The notes under the pieces: model-generated
What the model saw: only the letters and a program-made list of their open reading frames with translations
Database searches by the model: none
Told to the model about the DNA's origin: nothing
DNA from: Planctomycetota bacterium
GTDB lineage: Bacteria > Planctomycetota > Planctomycetia > Pirellulales > Lacipirellulaceae
Length of the DNA stretch: 5,733 nt
Assembly: GCA_029259975.1 (NCBI GenBank)
Contig: JAJDEE010000176.1
Coordinates: 1-5,733 of the forward strand
Direction: 5' to 3'
Made by a program: the position numbers and the translations under genes
In this document: positions 5,620-5,733 of the stretch, one piece after another
Layout: each line of letters opens with the position of its first letter
Numbering within the stretch: the first letter of the stretch is position 1

Positions 5620-5733
5620 CTATTGAAGCAGCACAGCGGGAGAGTAAACGTAGCTGCTCGTGCCAGTGGTCGTCGAAGGAATGACGCCCGGACCGACTAC
5701 GGGAGCAGCCTGGATCGTGACATGCTTCTTGTT
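5620..5733 (-). CDS. C-terminal 37 codons of an unidentified protein (5' end outside window)
   Basis: Read on the minus strand from the window edge, the frame is open for 37 codons and ends in TAG at 5622-5620. The peptide begins NKKHVTIQAAPVVGPGVIPS and ends TSSYVYSPAVLLQ; it is Pro/Val/Thr-rich and shows no motif I recognise. Support comes from the open frame, its orientation and its 47-bp distance to the TadE-like gene, whose Shine-Dalgarno lies in the gap. It may be another small exported or Tad-related protein, but the fragment is too short to say. A chance open frame of this length is possible. Confidence 0.5.
   Translation of the reverse strand, partial: NKKHVTIQAAPVVGPGVIPSTTTGTSSYVYSPAVLLQ

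Noticed and set aside
1..5733. CRISPR array, tRNA, rRNA, transposase or integrase
   Set aside because: No regularly spaced repeats, cloverleaf-like sequence, or recognisable transposase or integrase motif was seen on either strand.

Overview
The window looks like chromosomal DNA of a planctomycete, probably of the Pirellulales type. This is an inference from gene style, not from a database search. The supporting signs are a C-terminal fragment resembling the H-X9-DG (pilin-like) proteins common in that phylum, a long Ala/Pro-rich membrane-anchored protein with repeated DUF11-like Ig-fold domains, a TadE-like pseudopilin gene, and a GC-rich palindromic repeat of the kind scattered between planctomycete genes.

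Layout. Positions 1-348 (+) hold the C-terminal end of an H-X9-DG-like protein. It runs tail-to-tail, with a 9-bp gap, into a two-gene minus-strand unit encoding the paired ATPases of an oligo/dipeptide ABC importer: a DppD/OppD-type gene (1466-2458, transcribed first) and a DppF/OppF-type gene (358-1317). The 148-bp spacer between them carries a near-perfect 26-bp inverted repeat (1379-1437) and a short tandem repeat. Neither permease nor substrate-binding protein genes lie on either side of the pair, so the partners must be elsewhere.

A 238-bp divergent region (2459-2696) separates dppD from a large plus-strand gene (2697-5081). That gene encodes a membrane-anchored, low-complexity protein with about four DUF11/CARDB-like repeats. 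A single in-frame TAG at 3906-3908 splits it inside the first repeat, while the frame stays open and domain-like for 390 more codons. It is therefore a fresh pseudogene, a recoded gene or a sequence error. The divergent region also contains clustered palindromes and a terminator-like hairpin in the leader of the DUF11 gene.

Downstream lie a small stem-loop (5082-5108), a convergent minus-strand TadE-like gene (5135-5572) with a good Shine-Dalgarno, and the last 37 codons of another minus-strand gene (5620-5733) that probably shares its operon. The ABC ATPases would power peptide uptake at the inner membrane. The DUF11 protein and the TadE-like protein suggest cell-surface or envelope functions. 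There is no sign that these modules work as one system, and I see no clear new defence, CRISPR or mobile system here. The strongest oddities are the interrupted DUF11 gene and the palindromic repeat inside the ATPase operon.
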